This document shows positions 24,095 to 33,868 of a stretch of 64,000 nucleotides of DNA, one piece after another. The DNA is taken from positions 62,001 to 126,000 of the forward strand of contig CAWCKT010000001.1 in assembly GCA_963796155.1 (NCBI GenBank), written 5' to 3'. The stretch is from AP-15 sp963796155 (lineage in GTDB: Bacteria > Pseudomonadota > Alphaproteobacteria > ATCC43930 > CGMCC-115725). The notes beneath the pieces were generated by a model. It was not told the DNA's origin. It did no database searches and worked only from the letters and a program-made list of their open reading frames with translations. The first letter of the stretch is position 1, and each line of letters starts with the position of its first letter. Both the position numbers and the translations under genes were made by a program.

Positions 24095-25583
24095 GCTCAG
24101 CGGCTCTGCCGCCCCGCGTATAGTTAGTCTCCCGCTTGTCGATCCGGAGATTGTAGGGCTCAGCGCCGATTCGCGGCTGGTTCGCCCGGGGTTTCTCTTT
24201 GCCGCCTTGCCCGGCTTCCAACGAGACGGCCGAGCTTTCGCCGCCGATGCCGTGTCACGGGGCGCGGTCGCGATCTTGACCGATAACGCCGACCTGCTCG
24301 GCCTCCCGCCGGAGCGCCGCGAAGGCCTGGCGATCCTCATCGACCCAAACCCGCGTCGCCGGTTGGCGGTTCTAGCGGCAAGCTTTTATGGCCGGCAGCC
24401 GCGCATCATTGCGGCCGTCACCGGCACCAACGGCAAGACGTCGGTCGTTCATTTCACCCGCGAGATCTGGACGAGGCTCGGTCTGGCGGCCGCGAGCCTC
24501 GGCACACTTGGCCTGGTGACCGCCACCGAAAGACGTCCCGGAGCCCTCACTACTCCGGACCCGGCCGCGCTCCATCGTGATCTCGCTAGCCTCGCCGCGG
24601 ACGGCATCGAACACGCGGCGATCGAGGCCTCGAGCCACGGTCTTCACCAATGTCGGCTCGACGGTCTGACGGTAGCCGCGGCTGCGTTCACCAACCTCAC
24701 CCGGGATCATCTGGATTACCACGGCGACATGGCGAATTACCGGAGCGCGAAAGACCGGCTGTTCACTATGCTTCTGACACCGGGCGGCTCTGCGATCCTC
24801 AACGCGGACACCGATGAATTCCCTCGTCTGGCCGCCCTGTGCCGCGATCTCGCCCACCCGGTTCTCGCTTACGGCACCGACCCGGCTGCCGATCTGCGCC
24901 TTCTCGCTCGTGAGCCGAAGGGCAGCAGCCAAGTTCTGCTCCTCGATATTCTCGGGCAGCGCCGGGAGTTGGTGCTGCCTCTTGCGGGCACATTCCAGGC
25001 GATGAACGCACTTGCAGCGCTTGGTCTGGTTATCGCCACCGGCGGCCCGGCGGCGGTTGCGACCGAGGCTCTCGCTCATTTGAACGGTGTCCCCGGTCGG
25101 TTGGAATTCGTCGCTGAGCGCGAGGGCGGCGGGGCGATCGTCGTCGACTACGCGCACACGCCTGACGCGCTTGCGACCGTATTGGCGGCATTGCGCCCGC
25201 ATGTGGGTGGCCGGCTCATTGCCCTCTTCGGCTGCGGCGGCGATCGCGATGCCGGCAAGCGGCCGCTGATGGGACGGGTAGCGGCCCGCTTGGCAGATCG
25301 GGTTTACGTGACAGACGACAATCCGCGAAGCGAGCGGCCGGCAGAAATCCGTCGGGCGATCCTTGCGACCGCTCCGAACGCAATCGAGATCGGCGACCGC
25401 CGCCAGGCAATCGCGGCCGCGATCGCGGATGTCGGTCCCGGCGACCTTCTGGTCATTGCCGGAAAGGGGCATGAAATCGGTCAGATCGTTGGCACTGAGA
25501 CCTACCCTTTTGACGACGCCGCTGTCGCGCGCCAGATCGTCCAATCTGGCCCCGAGCATTGTGCGTGGCGGATCTCCCGATGA
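24081..25583 (+). CDS. murE: UDP-MurNAc-L-Ala-D-Glu--meso-DAP ligase MurE
   Basis: A 500-residue Mur ligase. GTNGKTSVVHFTREIW is the ATP loop, NLTRDHLDYHGDMANYRSAK the central motif and DNPRSERP the motif that selects meso-diaminopimelate, so the wall is meso-DAP type. A Lys (K in NYRSAK) at the expected carbamylation site is present. The start is TTG, inside the end of ftsI by 14 bases, with AGGG upstream. Ends with the ATGA overlap with murF. Confidence 0.96.
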   Translation: MKLTELSGSAAPRIVSLPLVDPEIVGLSADSRLVRPGFLFAALPGFQRDGRAFAADAVSRGAVAILTDNADLLGLPPERREGLAILIDPNPRRRLAVLAASFYGRQPRIIAAVTGTNGKTSVVHFTREIWTRLGLAAASLGTLGLVTATERRPGALTTPDPAALHRDLASLAADGIEHAAIEASSHGLHQCRLDGLTVAAAAFTNLTRDHLDYHGDMANYRSAKDRLFTMLLTPGGSAILNADTDEFPRLAALCRDLAHPVLAYGTDPAADLRLLAREPKGSSQVLLLDILGQRRELVLPLAGTFQAMNALAALGLVIATGGPAAVATEALAHLNGVPGRLEFVAEREGGGAIVVDYAHTPDALATVLAALRPHVGGRLIALFGCGGDRDAGKRPLMGRVAARLADRVYVTDDNPRSERPAEIRRAILATAPNAIEIGDRRQAIAAAIADVGPGDLLVIAGKGHEIGQIVGTETYPFDDAAVARQIVQSGPEHCAWRISR

Positions 25584-26986
25584 CACCGCTGTGGACCGCC
25601 GCAGATGCCGCAGCTGCGACCGGCGGATCGAGCACAGGGTCTTGGGCGGCGACGGGCGTCTCGATCGATACCCGCAGTCTCGCCGCGGGTGACCTCTTCG
25701 TAGCACTGCGCGGGCCGAACCATGACGGACATGATTTCGTCGGTGCCGCGCTTAAGGGCGGCGCCGCTGCGGCGATGGTCGATCGCGAGGTCGCGAATTT
25801 GTCGACGGCGGCGCCGCTGCTGCGCGTGGCTGATACGCTCGCCGGCCTTACTTCGCTAGGCGCGGCGGCGCGCAAACGCAGCCGCGCCCGGATCCTTGCG
25901 GTGACGGGCAGTGTCGGCAAGACCGGCACCAAAGAGGCGCTGCGGTTGGCGCTCGCCCCCTGCGGCCCAACCTTCGCTTCCGCAGGCGGCCTCAACAATC
26001 ATTGGGGTGCGCCGCTGTCGCTCGCCCGGATGCCGCCCGATGCCGAGTACGGCATTTTCGAGCTGGGCATGAACCATTCTGGTGAAATAACCGTTCTCGC
26101 TCAGCTGGCGCGGCCGCACGTCGCAGTGATCACCACGGTCGAACCGGCCCATCTCGGCTTTTTCCCTTCGGTCGAGGCGATCGCCGATGCCAAGGCCGAG
26201 ATCTTTCTCGGGCTCGAACCCGGTGGCATCGCCGTGCTGAACCGTGACAATCCGCACTTCGCGCGACTCGCTGCGGCGGGGATGCGGGCCGGTGCGGCCG
26301 CGGTGGTCGGCTTTGGCACCCACCCCGAGGCCACGGTCCGGCTGCTCAACTGTGTTCTCGAGCCTGGCGCCAGCACGTTCGACGCCGCGCTTCAGGACTT
26401 TATCCTGCGTTGTCGCCTCCCGGTGCCAGGCCGGCATTGGGTCATGAACGCGCTCGCCGTACTCGCTGCTGTAATAGCAGCCGGTGCCGACCCGCGCCGC
26501 GCCGCCGAGGCGCTGACCAGGCTCGAACAGTTGCCGGGGCGCGGTCGGCGTTATGAACTTTCATGGGGAGGCGGTGGATTGACCTTGATCGACGAGAGCT
26601 ACAATGCGAGCCCCGCAGCGATGGCCGCTGCACTCGCAGTGCTCGCCGCCACGCCGCCCGCCCTCGGCGCGAGGCGGATCGCAGTGCTCGGCGATATGTT
26701 GGAGCTGGGCACGGCGAGCGAGCGCCTCCACCGCGATCTCGCCGAGCCACTCGCCGCAGCAAAGGTCGATCGCGTCTTCCTCGTGGGGACCGCGGTCGCG
26801 GCGCTCTACGAGGCTCTGCCCGACCCAATTCGGGGCGGGTTGTGGCCTGCCGCCGATGAGGCCATCCCCGAGTTGCTTCGCTTTCTGCGCGCCGGCGATG
26901 TCGTGACGATCAAAGGCTCCCGTGGCGTCGGTCTCGGCTCTATCGTGGAGCGGCTACGCGCGGAGTCGGCGCGATCAGAGACATGA
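25580..26986 (+). CDS. murF: UDP-MurNAc-tripeptide--D-Ala-D-Ala ligase MurF
   Basis: A 468-residue Mur ligase that adds D-Ala-D-Ala. Residues 35-45 carry GVSIDTRSLAAGDLFVAL, the ATP loop is VTGSVGKTGTKEALR, followed by GLNNHWGAPLSLAR and FELGMNHSGEI, and the C-terminal domain has LIDESYNASPAAM and AVLGDMLELG. The ATG at 25580 is preferred over the GTG seven codons earlier because it forms the ATGA overlap used throughout this operon. mraY starts four bases after the stop. Confidence 0.96.
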   Translation: MTPLWTAADAAAATGGSSTGSWAATGVSIDTRSLAAGDLFVALRGPNHDGHDFVGAALKGGAAAAMVDREVANLSTAAPLLRVADTLAGLTSLGAAARKRSRARILAVTGSVGKTGTKEALRLALAPCGPTFASAGGLNNHWGAPLSLARMPPDAEYGIFELGMNHSGEITVLAQLARPHVAVITTVEPAHLGFFPSVEAIADAKAEIFLGLEPGGIAVLNRDNPHFARLAAAGMRAGAAAVVGFGTHPEATVRLLNCVLEPGASTFDAALQDFILRCRLPVPGRHWVMNALAVLAAVIAAGADPRRAAEALTRLEQLPGRGRRYELSWGGGGLTLIDESYNASPAAMAAALAVLAATPPALGARRIAVLGDMLELGTASERLHRDLAEPLAAAKVDRVFLVGTAVAALYEALPDPIRGGLWPAADEAIPELLRFLRAGDVVTIKGSRGVGLGSIVERLRAESARSET

Positions 26987-26990
26987 CCGC

Positions 26991-28079
26991 ATGCTTTATC
27001 CACTGTTTTTCCCGCTCGCGGATCAGTTTCAGGTCTTCAACCTGTTCCGCTACATCACCTTCCGGTCAGGGGGAGCCGCCGTCACCGCGTTGTTGATAAG
27101 CTTTCTGTTCGGCCCACACGTCATTGCCTGGCTGCGATCGAAGCAAGCCAATGGGCAGCCGATCCGCCCCGACGGTCCCGACGGACATCTGAAGCGCAAG
27201 CAGGGGACGCCGACGATGGGCGGGTTCCTGATTCTCCTGGCGCTGACGATCTCGACCTTGTTGTGGGCGGATCTGGCAAATGCCTATGTATGGATTGTGC
27301 TGCTGGTCACCGTCGGGTTCGGTCTGATCGGCTTTTTCGACGACTACAGAAAACTTCATCAGAATTCGCATCACGGGCTTTCCGGCCGAATCAAGCTCTG
27401 CCTTGAAATCCTGCTCAGCGCGCTCGCCTGCATCGCCGTTACCTATGTTACGCCAGCGGGGCTTGCCAATGCGCTCGCTGTGCCCTTTTTCAAAAACGTG
27501 CTGATCGAACTCGGCTGGTTTTTTGTGCCGTTCGGGGTTCTGGTGATCATCGGCGCCTCAAACGCGGTCAACCTGACCGATGGGCTCGACGGGCTTGCCA
27601 TCGTCCCCTCAATGATCGCGGCCGGCTGCTTTGCTTTGATCGCCTATCTCGTCGGTAATGTGATCTTTGCCAACTACTTGCAGATCCATCACGTCGCCGG
27701 TGCGGGCGAGCTCACCGTGTTTTGCGGCGCGATGGTCGGAGCAAGCCTCGGTTTTCTGTGGTTCAACGCGCCGCCGGCAATGGTCTTCATGGGCGACACG
27801 GGATCGCTGTCGATCGGCGCTGCCCTTGGGACGATCAGCGTCGTCACCAAGCACGAACTCGTGCTCGCGGTCGTCGGTGGCCTATTCGTCCTCGAGGCGG
27901 TATCGGTCATCGTTCAGGTCGCGAGCTTCAAAATAACGGGACGCCGCGTGTTCCGCATGGCGCCGCTGCACCATCACTTTGAGCAGAAGGGCTGGGAGGA
28001 GCCGACGATCGTGATCCGCTTCTGGATCATCGCCTGGATTCTCGCGATCGCCGGGCTCGCCACGCTGAAATTGCGGTAG
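26991..28079 (+). CDS. mraY: Phospho-MurNAc-pentapeptide translocase MraY
   Basis: A 362-residue membrane enzyme with about ten helices that makes lipid I from UDP-MurNAc-pentapeptide and undecaprenyl phosphate. Diagnostic parts are KQGTPTMGGFLILLAL, LIGFFDDYRKL with the DD pair, NAVNLTDGLDGLAIV, MVFMGDTGSLSIGAALG and MAPLHHHFEQKGWEE. In most alphaproteobacteria murD follows; here the next gene is ftsW after 201 bases. Confidence 0.97.
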   Translation: MLYPLFFPLADQFQVFNLFRYITFRSGGAAVTALLISFLFGPHVIAWLRSKQANGQPIRPDGPDGHLKRKQGTPTMGGFLILLALTISTLLWADLANAYVWIVLLVTVGFGLIGFFDDYRKLHQNSHHGLSGRIKLCLEILLSALACIAVTYVTPAGLANALAVPFFKNVLIELGWFFVPFGVLVIIGASNAVNLTDGLDGLAIVPSMIAAGCFALIAYLVGNVIFANYLQIHHVAGAGELTVFCGAMVGASLGFLWFNAPPAMVFMGDTGSLSIGAALGTISVVTKHELVLAVVGGLFVLEAVSVIVQVASFKITGRRVFRMAPLHHHFEQKGWEEPTIVIRFWIIAWILAIAGLATLKLR

Positions 28080-28280
28080 CAATGTGATGGCGGGCATAGC
28101 GGGCTGCCCACGCCCTCCTGCCATCGCGGATCGTCACTTTGAGCGATCCTCGCCTTGTCAAAACGTAGTGGCTGGTAGCAACGAGGAACGCTATATACGC
28201 GATGGCAGGTGGCGGCACCGCTTATCGCCCCGTTGCGCGACGGCGGAATCCGCTGCCACACCCGGCGGCAAGGGTCAGGG
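28080..28280. other. mraY-ftsW gap where murD is normally found
   Basis: This 201-base stretch holds no coding frame with Mur-ligase features and no ATP-loop sequence. It is the longest gap inside the otherwise overlapping mraZ-ftsA run. A TATATA at about 28193-28198 could serve as a -10 for ftsW, without a good -35. The absence of murD here agrees with the separate murD-murL pair at 2820-5481. Confidence 0.8.
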
Positions 28281-29399
28281 ATGAGGTTTGCTCGCATCGA
28301 CCAGAGCCCGGTGGCGCGCTGGTGGTGGACCGTCGATCGTTGGAGCCTTGCCGCGCTCGGTATGCTGATCGGCTTCGGCGTAGTCTTAAGCTTGGCTGCC
28401 AGCCCGGCGGTAGCCGAGCGAATCGGCTATGACGGGCTGCACTTCGTCCGCCGCCACCTGGCCATGCTGCCCTTGGCGATGGGTCTGATGTTCGCTGTCT
28501 CGCTGCAGCCGCCGCGGACTATCCGCCGCATCGCCGTCATTGGTTTCGCGATCGCGCTTGTGTTGTTGTCTCTGACTTTCGTCGTCGGCGCGGAGATCAA
28601 GGGCGCGAGACGGTGGATCAATCTGCCGGGGCTGTCGGTGCAGCCCTCCGAATTCGTCAAGCCGACCTTCGCCGTGGTCGCCGCTTGGTTATTCTCCGAG
28701 CAGAAGTTGCGCCCGGGATTTCCCGGCAATCTGATCTCCATCGCGCTGTTTCTGGTCGTCACCGGCATGCTGGTCAAGCAGCCCGATATCGGCATGGCGG
28801 CCGTCGTCGCGATCGTGTGGTTCGCACAATTCTTCATGGCCGGGCTGCGGCTCTACTGGGTGGTGGCAGGCGCTCTCGCCGGGCTCGGCGCGCTGGTAAA
28901 TGCCTATCTTTACCTGCCCCATGTCAGGGTCAGGATCGACCATTTCCTCGACCCGTCGGCTGGCGACAGCTATCAGGTGAACCGCTCGATCGAGGCCTTT
29001 GCCAACGGCGGATTGTGGGGCCGTGGTCCGGGGGAAGGCCAGGTGAAGGATGTCCTCCCCGACGCGCATGCCGATTTTGTCTTCGCTGTCGCTGGCGAAG
29101 AATTCGGTCTCGTCGTCTGCCTTGTCGTCATCGCGCTTTTCGCATTCATCGTGCTGCGCGGGTTTTCAAGGCTATTACAGGAAGGGAGCTTGTTCGTAGT
29201 CCTCGCTGCGAGCGGCTTGCTGATCCAGTTCGGGCTCCAGGCGGTGATCAACATGGCATCGAGCCTGCATCTGATCCCGACCAAGGGGATGACGCTGCCG
29301 TTTCTGTCCTACGGCGGATCCTCGATGCTCGCACTCGGGCTCGCTATGGGAATGATGTTTGCGCTGACCCGGCGCCGACTCGCGGGCAGCGAGCTGTGA
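28281..29399 (+). CDS. ftsW: Peptidoglycan glycosyltransferase FtsW
   Basis: A 372-residue SEDS-family polymerase with about ten membrane helices that works with FtsI at the septum. Family signatures are GARRWINLPGLSVQPSEFVK, VKQPDIGM, NGGLWGRGPGEGQVKDVLPD, HADFVFAVAGEEFG with the catalytic Asp in VLPDAHAD region, and LPFLSYGGSSMLALGL. The ATG at 28281 follows AAGGGTCAGGG. It shares four bases (GTGA) with murG. Confidence 0.96.
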   Translation: MRFARIDQSPVARWWWTVDRWSLAALGMLIGFGVVLSLAASPAVAERIGYDGLHFVRRHLAMLPLAMGLMFAVSLQPPRTIRRIAVIGFAIALVLLSLTFVVGAEIKGARRWINLPGLSVQPSEFVKPTFAVVAAWLFSEQKLRPGFPGNLISIALFLVVTGMLVKQPDIGMAAVVAIVWFAQFFMAGLRLYWVVAGALAGLGALVNAYLYLPHVRVRIDHFLDPSAGDSYQVNRSIEAFANGGLWGRGPGEGQVKDVLPDAHADFVFAVAGEEFGLVVCLVVIALFAFIVLRGFSRLLQEGSLFVVLAASGLLIQFGLQAVINMASSLHLIPTKGMTLPFLSYGGSSMLALGLAMGMMFALTRRRLAGSEL

Positions 29400-30523
29400 G
29401 CGGATCCTTCGTACTCGCTGCCGGCGGCACCGGTGGACATGTGTTCTCAGCGGAGGCCCTGGCCGGCGAGCTGCTGGCCCGTGGTCACAGAATCCATCTC
29501 CTGAGCGACGGGCGGGCTGATGCGACCGCAGGACGTGTCCCTGGGCTCGAAACCCATCGTGTGCGCGCCGGGCGGTTCGGCGGCGGACCAGGTCAGGCTG
29601 TCCATGCTCTTGCCGAACTGGCCCTCGGCGCTGTGCAGGCGCATCAGCTGTTGCGTCGGCTGTCCCCCGCTGCTGTCATCGGCTTTGGCGGCTACCCCTC
29701 CGTCCCGACGATGCTGGCGGCCGCGCATCTCGGGCTGCCGACGGTAATTCACGAGCAGAACGCGGTGCTCGGCCGGGCCAATCGGCTGCTCGCGCCGCGA
29801 GCGCAGCGGATCGCCACCGGCTTTCCCACGACCGCAGGTCTGCGTCCGGCCGACCGCACTCGTGCCGTCTATACCGGAAATCCGGTGCGGCCGGCGATCC
29901 TCGCGGTTGGCGAGGCAGACTACAGGGCGCCGGAACCCGGCGGCCCGATCGAGGTGCTAATCTTGGGCGGCAGTCAGGGAGCGCGCATCCTGAGCGAGGT
30001 TATGCCGCCGGCTCTGGCGGCATTGCCGGCACGGCTGCGCGAGGTACTGCGGATCAGCCAGCAGGTGCGCCCGGAGGATTTCGCCGCCGTAGCGGAGATT
30101 TATCGGGGAAATGGCCTCGCCGCGGACCTGAGCAGCTTTTTCGACGATGTGTCGGAGAGGCTGGCGCGTGCGCATCTGGCGATCTGTCGTGCCGGTGCCT
30201 CGACGGTGGCCGAACTCGCCGGGCTCGGCCGGCCGGCAGTGCTAATCCCCTATCCGTATGCGACCGACGACCATCAGACTGCGAACGCCCGGGCCTTTGC
30301 CGAGGCCGGCGGTGGTTGGGTCATCCCGCAATCGAGCCTGTCCCCGGACACCCTCGCACTTCGGCTCGAAAAGCTGCTCGGTGACAAAGCGGCATTGGCA
30401 GCGGCAGCACAGCGGGCGGGAGGCTTCGGCCGGCGCGATGCGGCCCAGCGCCTGGCGCAGCTGGTCCTGGATCTAGGACCTCACGCCGGTCGTAGTGCCG
30501 AGTTGGCGGGACGCGCGGCATGA
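29396..30523 (+). CDS. murG: UDP-GlcNAc transferase MurG
   Basis: A 375-residue GT28 glycosyltransferase that adds GlcNAc to lipid I to give lipid II at the inner face of the membrane. Motifs seen are LAAGGTGGHVFSAEALA, GFGGYPSVPTMLAA, HEQNAVLGRANRLLA, ILGGSQGARILSE and CRAGASTVAELAGLGRPAVL followed by DDHQTANA. The start is GTG within the ftsW stop (GTGA). The stop overlaps murC (ATGA). Confidence 0.97.
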   Translation: MSGSFVLAAGGTGGHVFSAEALAGELLARGHRIHLLSDGRADATAGRVPGLETHRVRAGRFGGGPGQAVHALAELALGAVQAHQLLRRLSPAAVIGFGGYPSVPTMLAAAHLGLPTVIHEQNAVLGRANRLLAPRAQRIATGFPTTAGLRPADRTRAVYTGNPVRPAILAVGEADYRAPEPGGPIEVLILGGSQGARILSEVMPPALAALPARLREVLRISQQVRPEDFAAVAEIYRGNGLAADLSSFFDDVSERLARAHLAICRAGASTVAELAGLGRPAVLIPYPYATDDHQTANARAFAEAGGGWVIPQSSLSPDTLALRLEKLLGDKAALAAAAQRAGGFGRRDAAQRLAQLVLDLGPHAGRSAELAGRAA

Positions 30524-31944
30524 GGGCGCTTCCACGAACAATCGGGCCGCTCCACCTTGTTGGCATCGGCGGGATCGGCATGAGCGGTATCGCCGAGGTT
30601 TTGCACAATCTCGGCTACCGAGTTCAGGGCAGCGACCTTGCGGACGGCGCCAATGTGCGGCGTCTGGTCGACCTCGGAATTCCCGTGGCCATCGGGCATG
30701 ACGCCGAGAATTTGGCCGCGGCAGAGGTTGTCGTGACCTCCTCCGCGGTCAAATCCGACAATCCCGAAGTCGTCGCCGCACGGGTCCGTCGTCTCCCGGT
30801 GGTACGGCGCGCCGAGATGCTCGCCGAGCTGATGCGGCTCAAATGGTCGCTGGCGATCGCTGGGACCCATGGCAAGACAACGACAACTTCGATGATTGGC
30901 ACGCTGCTCGAGACGGCGCAACTCGACCCGACCGTAATCAATGGCGGGATCATCAACGCATATGGCACCAACACCCGCTTGGGAGCGGGCGATTGGATGG
31001 TCGTTGAGGCCGACGAGAGCGACGGTACCTTCACCAGGCTGCCGGCCACGATCGCGATCGTCACCAACATCGATCCCGAGCATCTCGATTTCTACGGCAG
31101 CTTCGACGCGCTGCGCCAAGCCTTCGAGACTTTCGTCGGCAACATTCCGTTCTATGGCTTCGCCGCGCTATGCATCGACCATCCCGTCGTGCAGGGGATG
31201 ATCCCTCGGCTGTCGGACCGGCGCGTCCTGACATACGGCTTCAGCCCGCAGGCTGATATCCGCGCCGTCGATGTCCGGCTCGGGCGCGACGGCGCCCGAT
31301 TTGACGCTGTCGTGTCTGGCGCGTTGTCGGATCGAGGGCGCACGATTTCCGAACTGTTCCTGCCAATGTTCGGCCGGCACAATGTGCAGAATTCGCTCGC
31401 CGCAGTCACGGTCGCGGAGGCGATGGGGCTCGCCGACGACGCGCTGCGCGCCGCGTTGCGCAGCTTCAACGGAGTGAAACGGCGCTTCACGAAGACGGGG
31501 GAGTGGAACGGGGTGACCGTGATCGATGATTACGCGCATCATCCCGTCGAGATAGCGGCAGTGCTGAAGGCGGCACGCGCGATTGTCGAGGGCAAGGTGA
31601 TCGCCGTGTTTCAGCCGCATCGCTTTACCCGGGTGTCGCACCTTTTCGACGGCTTTTGCACCTGCTTCAACGATGCCGATAGCGTTCTGGTCGCGGATGT
31701 CTACGCCGCGGGCGAAGCCCCGATCGAAGGGGTAACTCGAGAGGCTTTAGCCGCGGGGCTGACCGAGCACGGCCATCGCAACGTGCGCGGTCTTGCAGAC
31801 CCCCAGGATCTCGCCCGAATTATCAGCGAGCTGGCGAGACCGGGCGACATGGTCGTGTTCATGGGGGCGGGCTCGATTACCAACTGGGCGAATGCCCTGC
31901 CGGATGAACTTGCGCGGCTGCGGTCGCCGAGCTCCCCCGGATGA
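30520..31944 (+). CDS. murC: UDP-N-acetylmuramate--L-alanine ligase MurC
   Basis: A 474-residue Mur ligase. The N-terminal dinucleotide-like loop is VGIGGIGMSGIAEVL, the ATP loop AGTHGKTTTTSMIG, then VEADESDGTF, VTNIDPEHLDFYG and GRHNVQNSLAAV, and the C-terminal FQPHRFTRVSHLFDGF. It makes UDP-MurNAc-L-Ala, the substrate of the MurD2-type ligase coded far upstream. ATGA overlaps at both ends. Confidence 0.97.
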   Translation: MRALPRTIGPLHLVGIGGIGMSGIAEVLHNLGYRVQGSDLADGANVRRLVDLGIPVAIGHDAENLAAAEVVVTSSAVKSDNPEVVAARVRRLPVVRRAEMLAELMRLKWSLAIAGTHGKTTTTSMIGTLLETAQLDPTVINGGIINAYGTNTRLGAGDWMVVEADESDGTFTRLPATIAIVTNIDPEHLDFYGSFDALRQAFETFVGNIPFYGFAALCIDHPVVQGMIPRLSDRRVLTYGFSPQADIRAVDVRLGRDGARFDAVVSGALSDRGRTISELFLPMFGRHNVQNSLAAVTVAEAMGLADDALRAALRSFNGVKRRFTKTGEWNGVTVIDDYAHHPVEIAAVLKAARAIVEGKVIAVFQPHRFTRVSHLFDGFCTCFNDADSVLVADVYAAGEAPIEGVTREALAAGLTEHGHRNVRGLADPQDLARIISELARPGDMVVFMGAGSITNWANALPDELARLRSPSSPG

Positions 31945-32951
31945 TAGCACCGCAGAAAAAGCCGGCGGCGGCACTGATCGCGCGGCTTCCTTCGGTACGC
32001 GGCACGCTGACCGCGAATGCTCCGGTCGGAAGGCAGACCTGGTTCGGTGTCGGAGGTCCGGCGGAAGTAATGTTCCGGCCAGCCGACGCCGAAGATCTCG
32101 CCGCCTTCCTGGCGGCGCTGCCGGCCGGGATTCCGGTCACAGCAATCGGCATTGGCTCGAATCTGCTGGTCCGCGATGGCGGCATTCCCGGGGTCACGAT
32201 CCGCCTCGGCCGCGGCTTTGCAAGCGTGGCAACCCAGCACGAGGAGATACGCGCCGGGGCCGGAACGCTCGGCCGCATCGTCGCGTTTGCCGCCGCCCAG
32301 ATGGGGATCGCCGGTCTCGAATTCCTCTCCGGGATTCCCGGAACCATCGGCGGCAGTTTGCGGATGAATGCCGGCGCCTACGGCAGCGAGGTGAGGGATG
32401 TCCTCGTTTCGGCGACGGCGCTCGACGAAACCGGCCGCAGCCACACAATCGGTCGCGACGGAATGCAGCTGTCCTACCGTTGTTGCGGTGTCGATCCCGG
32501 CTGGATTTTCATCGAGGCCCGGTTGCGCGGCAGCCTCGGCGATCGTGACGTGATCACAAAGCGACTGGCGGAAATCCGAGCGTCGCGCGAGGCCACGCAG
32601 CCGGTGCGCGCCCGCACCGGCGGTTCGACCTTCACGAACCCGCCGGGTGAGGCGGCCTGGCGTCTGGTCGAGGCTGCAGGGTGCCGCGGTCTGGTCCGCG
32701 GCGGTGCGATGGTTTCGGCGAAGCACGCCAATTTCCTGATTAACACCGGCGGCGCCACTGCGGCCGATCTCGAGGGTCTCGGCGAGGAGGTCCGCCGGCG
32801 CGTTTGCGAGGTGACCGGTATCGTGCTCGAGTGGGAAATCCGCCGTGTCGGTGTTCCGGTTCAAGAGATCGAGCCGGTTGCCGAAAACGCTGGGGGTCTG
32901 TTGCGTGCCGCCCTTGATCTTCGCGCCCCTCTCCGGGAGACCGCGCCGTGA
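31941..32951 (+). CDS. murB: UDP-N-acetylenolpyruvoylglucosamine reductase MurB
   Basis: A 336-residue FAD enzyme that reduces enolpyruvyl-UDP-GlcNAc to UDP-MurNAc with NADPH. The FAD domain carries TWFGVGGPAEVMFRP, AIGIGSNLLVRDGGIPGV and GLEFLSGIPGTIGGSLRMN, and the C-terminal part has RTGGSTFTNPPG, AAGCRGLVRGGAMVSAKHAN and FLINTGGATAADLE. Type I MurB with the expected Tyr loop (QLSYRCC). Overlaps murC and ddl by four bases each. Confidence 0.96.
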   Translation: MIAPQKKPAAALIARLPSVRGTLTANAPVGRQTWFGVGGPAEVMFRPADAEDLAAFLAALPAGIPVTAIGIGSNLLVRDGGIPGVTIRLGRGFASVATQHEEIRAGAGTLGRIVAFAAAQMGIAGLEFLSGIPGTIGGSLRMNAGAYGSEVRDVLVSATALDETGRSHTIGRDGMQLSYRCCGVDPGWIFIEARLRGSLGDRDVITKRLAEIRASREATQPVRARTGGSTFTNPPGEAAWRLVEAAGCRGLVRGGAMVSAKHANFLINTGGATAADLEGLGEEVRRRVCEVTGIVLEWEIRRVGVPVQEIEPVAENAGGLLRAALDLRAPLRETAP

Positions 32952-33868
32952 GGAAGTCCGTGGCATTGCTGATGGGAGGGTGGTCGCCGGAACGAGAGGT
33001 ATCATTGTCGAGCGGGTACGAGTGCGCCAAAGCGCTTGCCGATCGCGGTTACAAGGTGCAGGTGATCGACGTTGGCCGGGACATCCCGGCGCTGTTGAGC
33101 GCGCTGGATCCTCGCCCCGACGTGATCTTCAACGCCTTGCACGGGATCGGCGGCGAAGACGGCACGATCCAAGGCGTGTTCGAGATGCTTGGCATCCCCT
33201 ATACCCACTCCGGCGTTCTCGCTTCGGCGCTGGCGATGCACAAGCCGACCGCAAAGGCGATCTTTCGCGCGGCCGGTCTGCCCGTGGTCGACGGCGTGGT
33301 TGCCCGCCCCGAAGAACTTGCCCTGCGCGATCCGATACCGGCGCCCTTCGTCGTCAAACCGACCAACCAGGGTTCCAGCGTCGGGGTTCGCATCGTCCGG
33401 GTCAATGACAATTCCTGGCATGAGGAAGTGTCCGGCTGGTGCTTCGGCAGCGAAGTGCTGGTCGAGCGCTTTATTCCCGGGCGCGAGCTCACCGTGGCGG
33501 TCATGGGAGATCGTGCGCTTGGCGTCTGCGAAATTGTCCCGCGCGGCAGCTTTTATGACTATACGTCAAAATACGCGGTGGGCGGATCCGATCACCTGAC
33601 ACCCGCCCCGATCCCTGCTGAAGCTTATGAGCGTGCGCTCGACATCGCTTTGCGCGCCCACCGGATGCTCGGGTGCCGGGGCGTCAGTCGGGCCGATCTG
33701 CGTTACGACGATACAGGGGCGCAGCCAGGCGAGCTCTACCTGCTGGAAGTAAACACCCAGCCCGGGATGACGCCCACCTCGCTCGTTCCTGACATTGCCC
33801 GCCATGTCGGCATTGGCTTCGACGATTTGATCGTGTGGATCCTAGAGAACGCGGCATGCGACGGGTGA
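32948..33868 (+). CDS. ddl: D-alanine--D-alanine ligase
   Basis: A 306-residue ATP-grasp enzyme that joins two D-Ala in the cytosol. It has VALLMGGWSPEREVSLSSG, FNALHGIGGEDGTIQGVFEM, PYTHSGVLASALAMHK, VVKPTNQGSSVGV and LEVNTQPGMTPTSLVPDIA. DdlB type, as usual in dcw clusters. The start is GTG (GTGA overlap with murB). The 3' end overlaps ftsQ by 13 bases. Confidence 0.97.
   Translation: MRKSVALLMGGWSPEREVSLSSGYECAKALADRGYKVQVIDVGRDIPALLSALDPRPDVIFNALHGIGGEDGTIQGVFEMLGIPYTHSGVLASALAMHKPTAKAIFRAAGLPVVDGVVARPEELALRDPIPAPFVVKPTNQGSSVGVRIVRVNDNSWHEEVSGWCFGSEVLVERFIPGRELTVAVMGDRALGVCEIVPRGSFYDYTSKYAVGGSDHLTPAPIPAEAYERALDIALRAHRMLGCRGVSRADLRYDDTGAQPGELYLLEVNTQPGMTPTSLVPDIARHVGIGFDDLIVWILENAACDG

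Noticed and set aside
28080..28280. Possible murD remnant between mraY and ftsW
   Set aside because: No Mur-ligase motif (GTxGK, EDH-type) could be found in any frame of the 201 bases.
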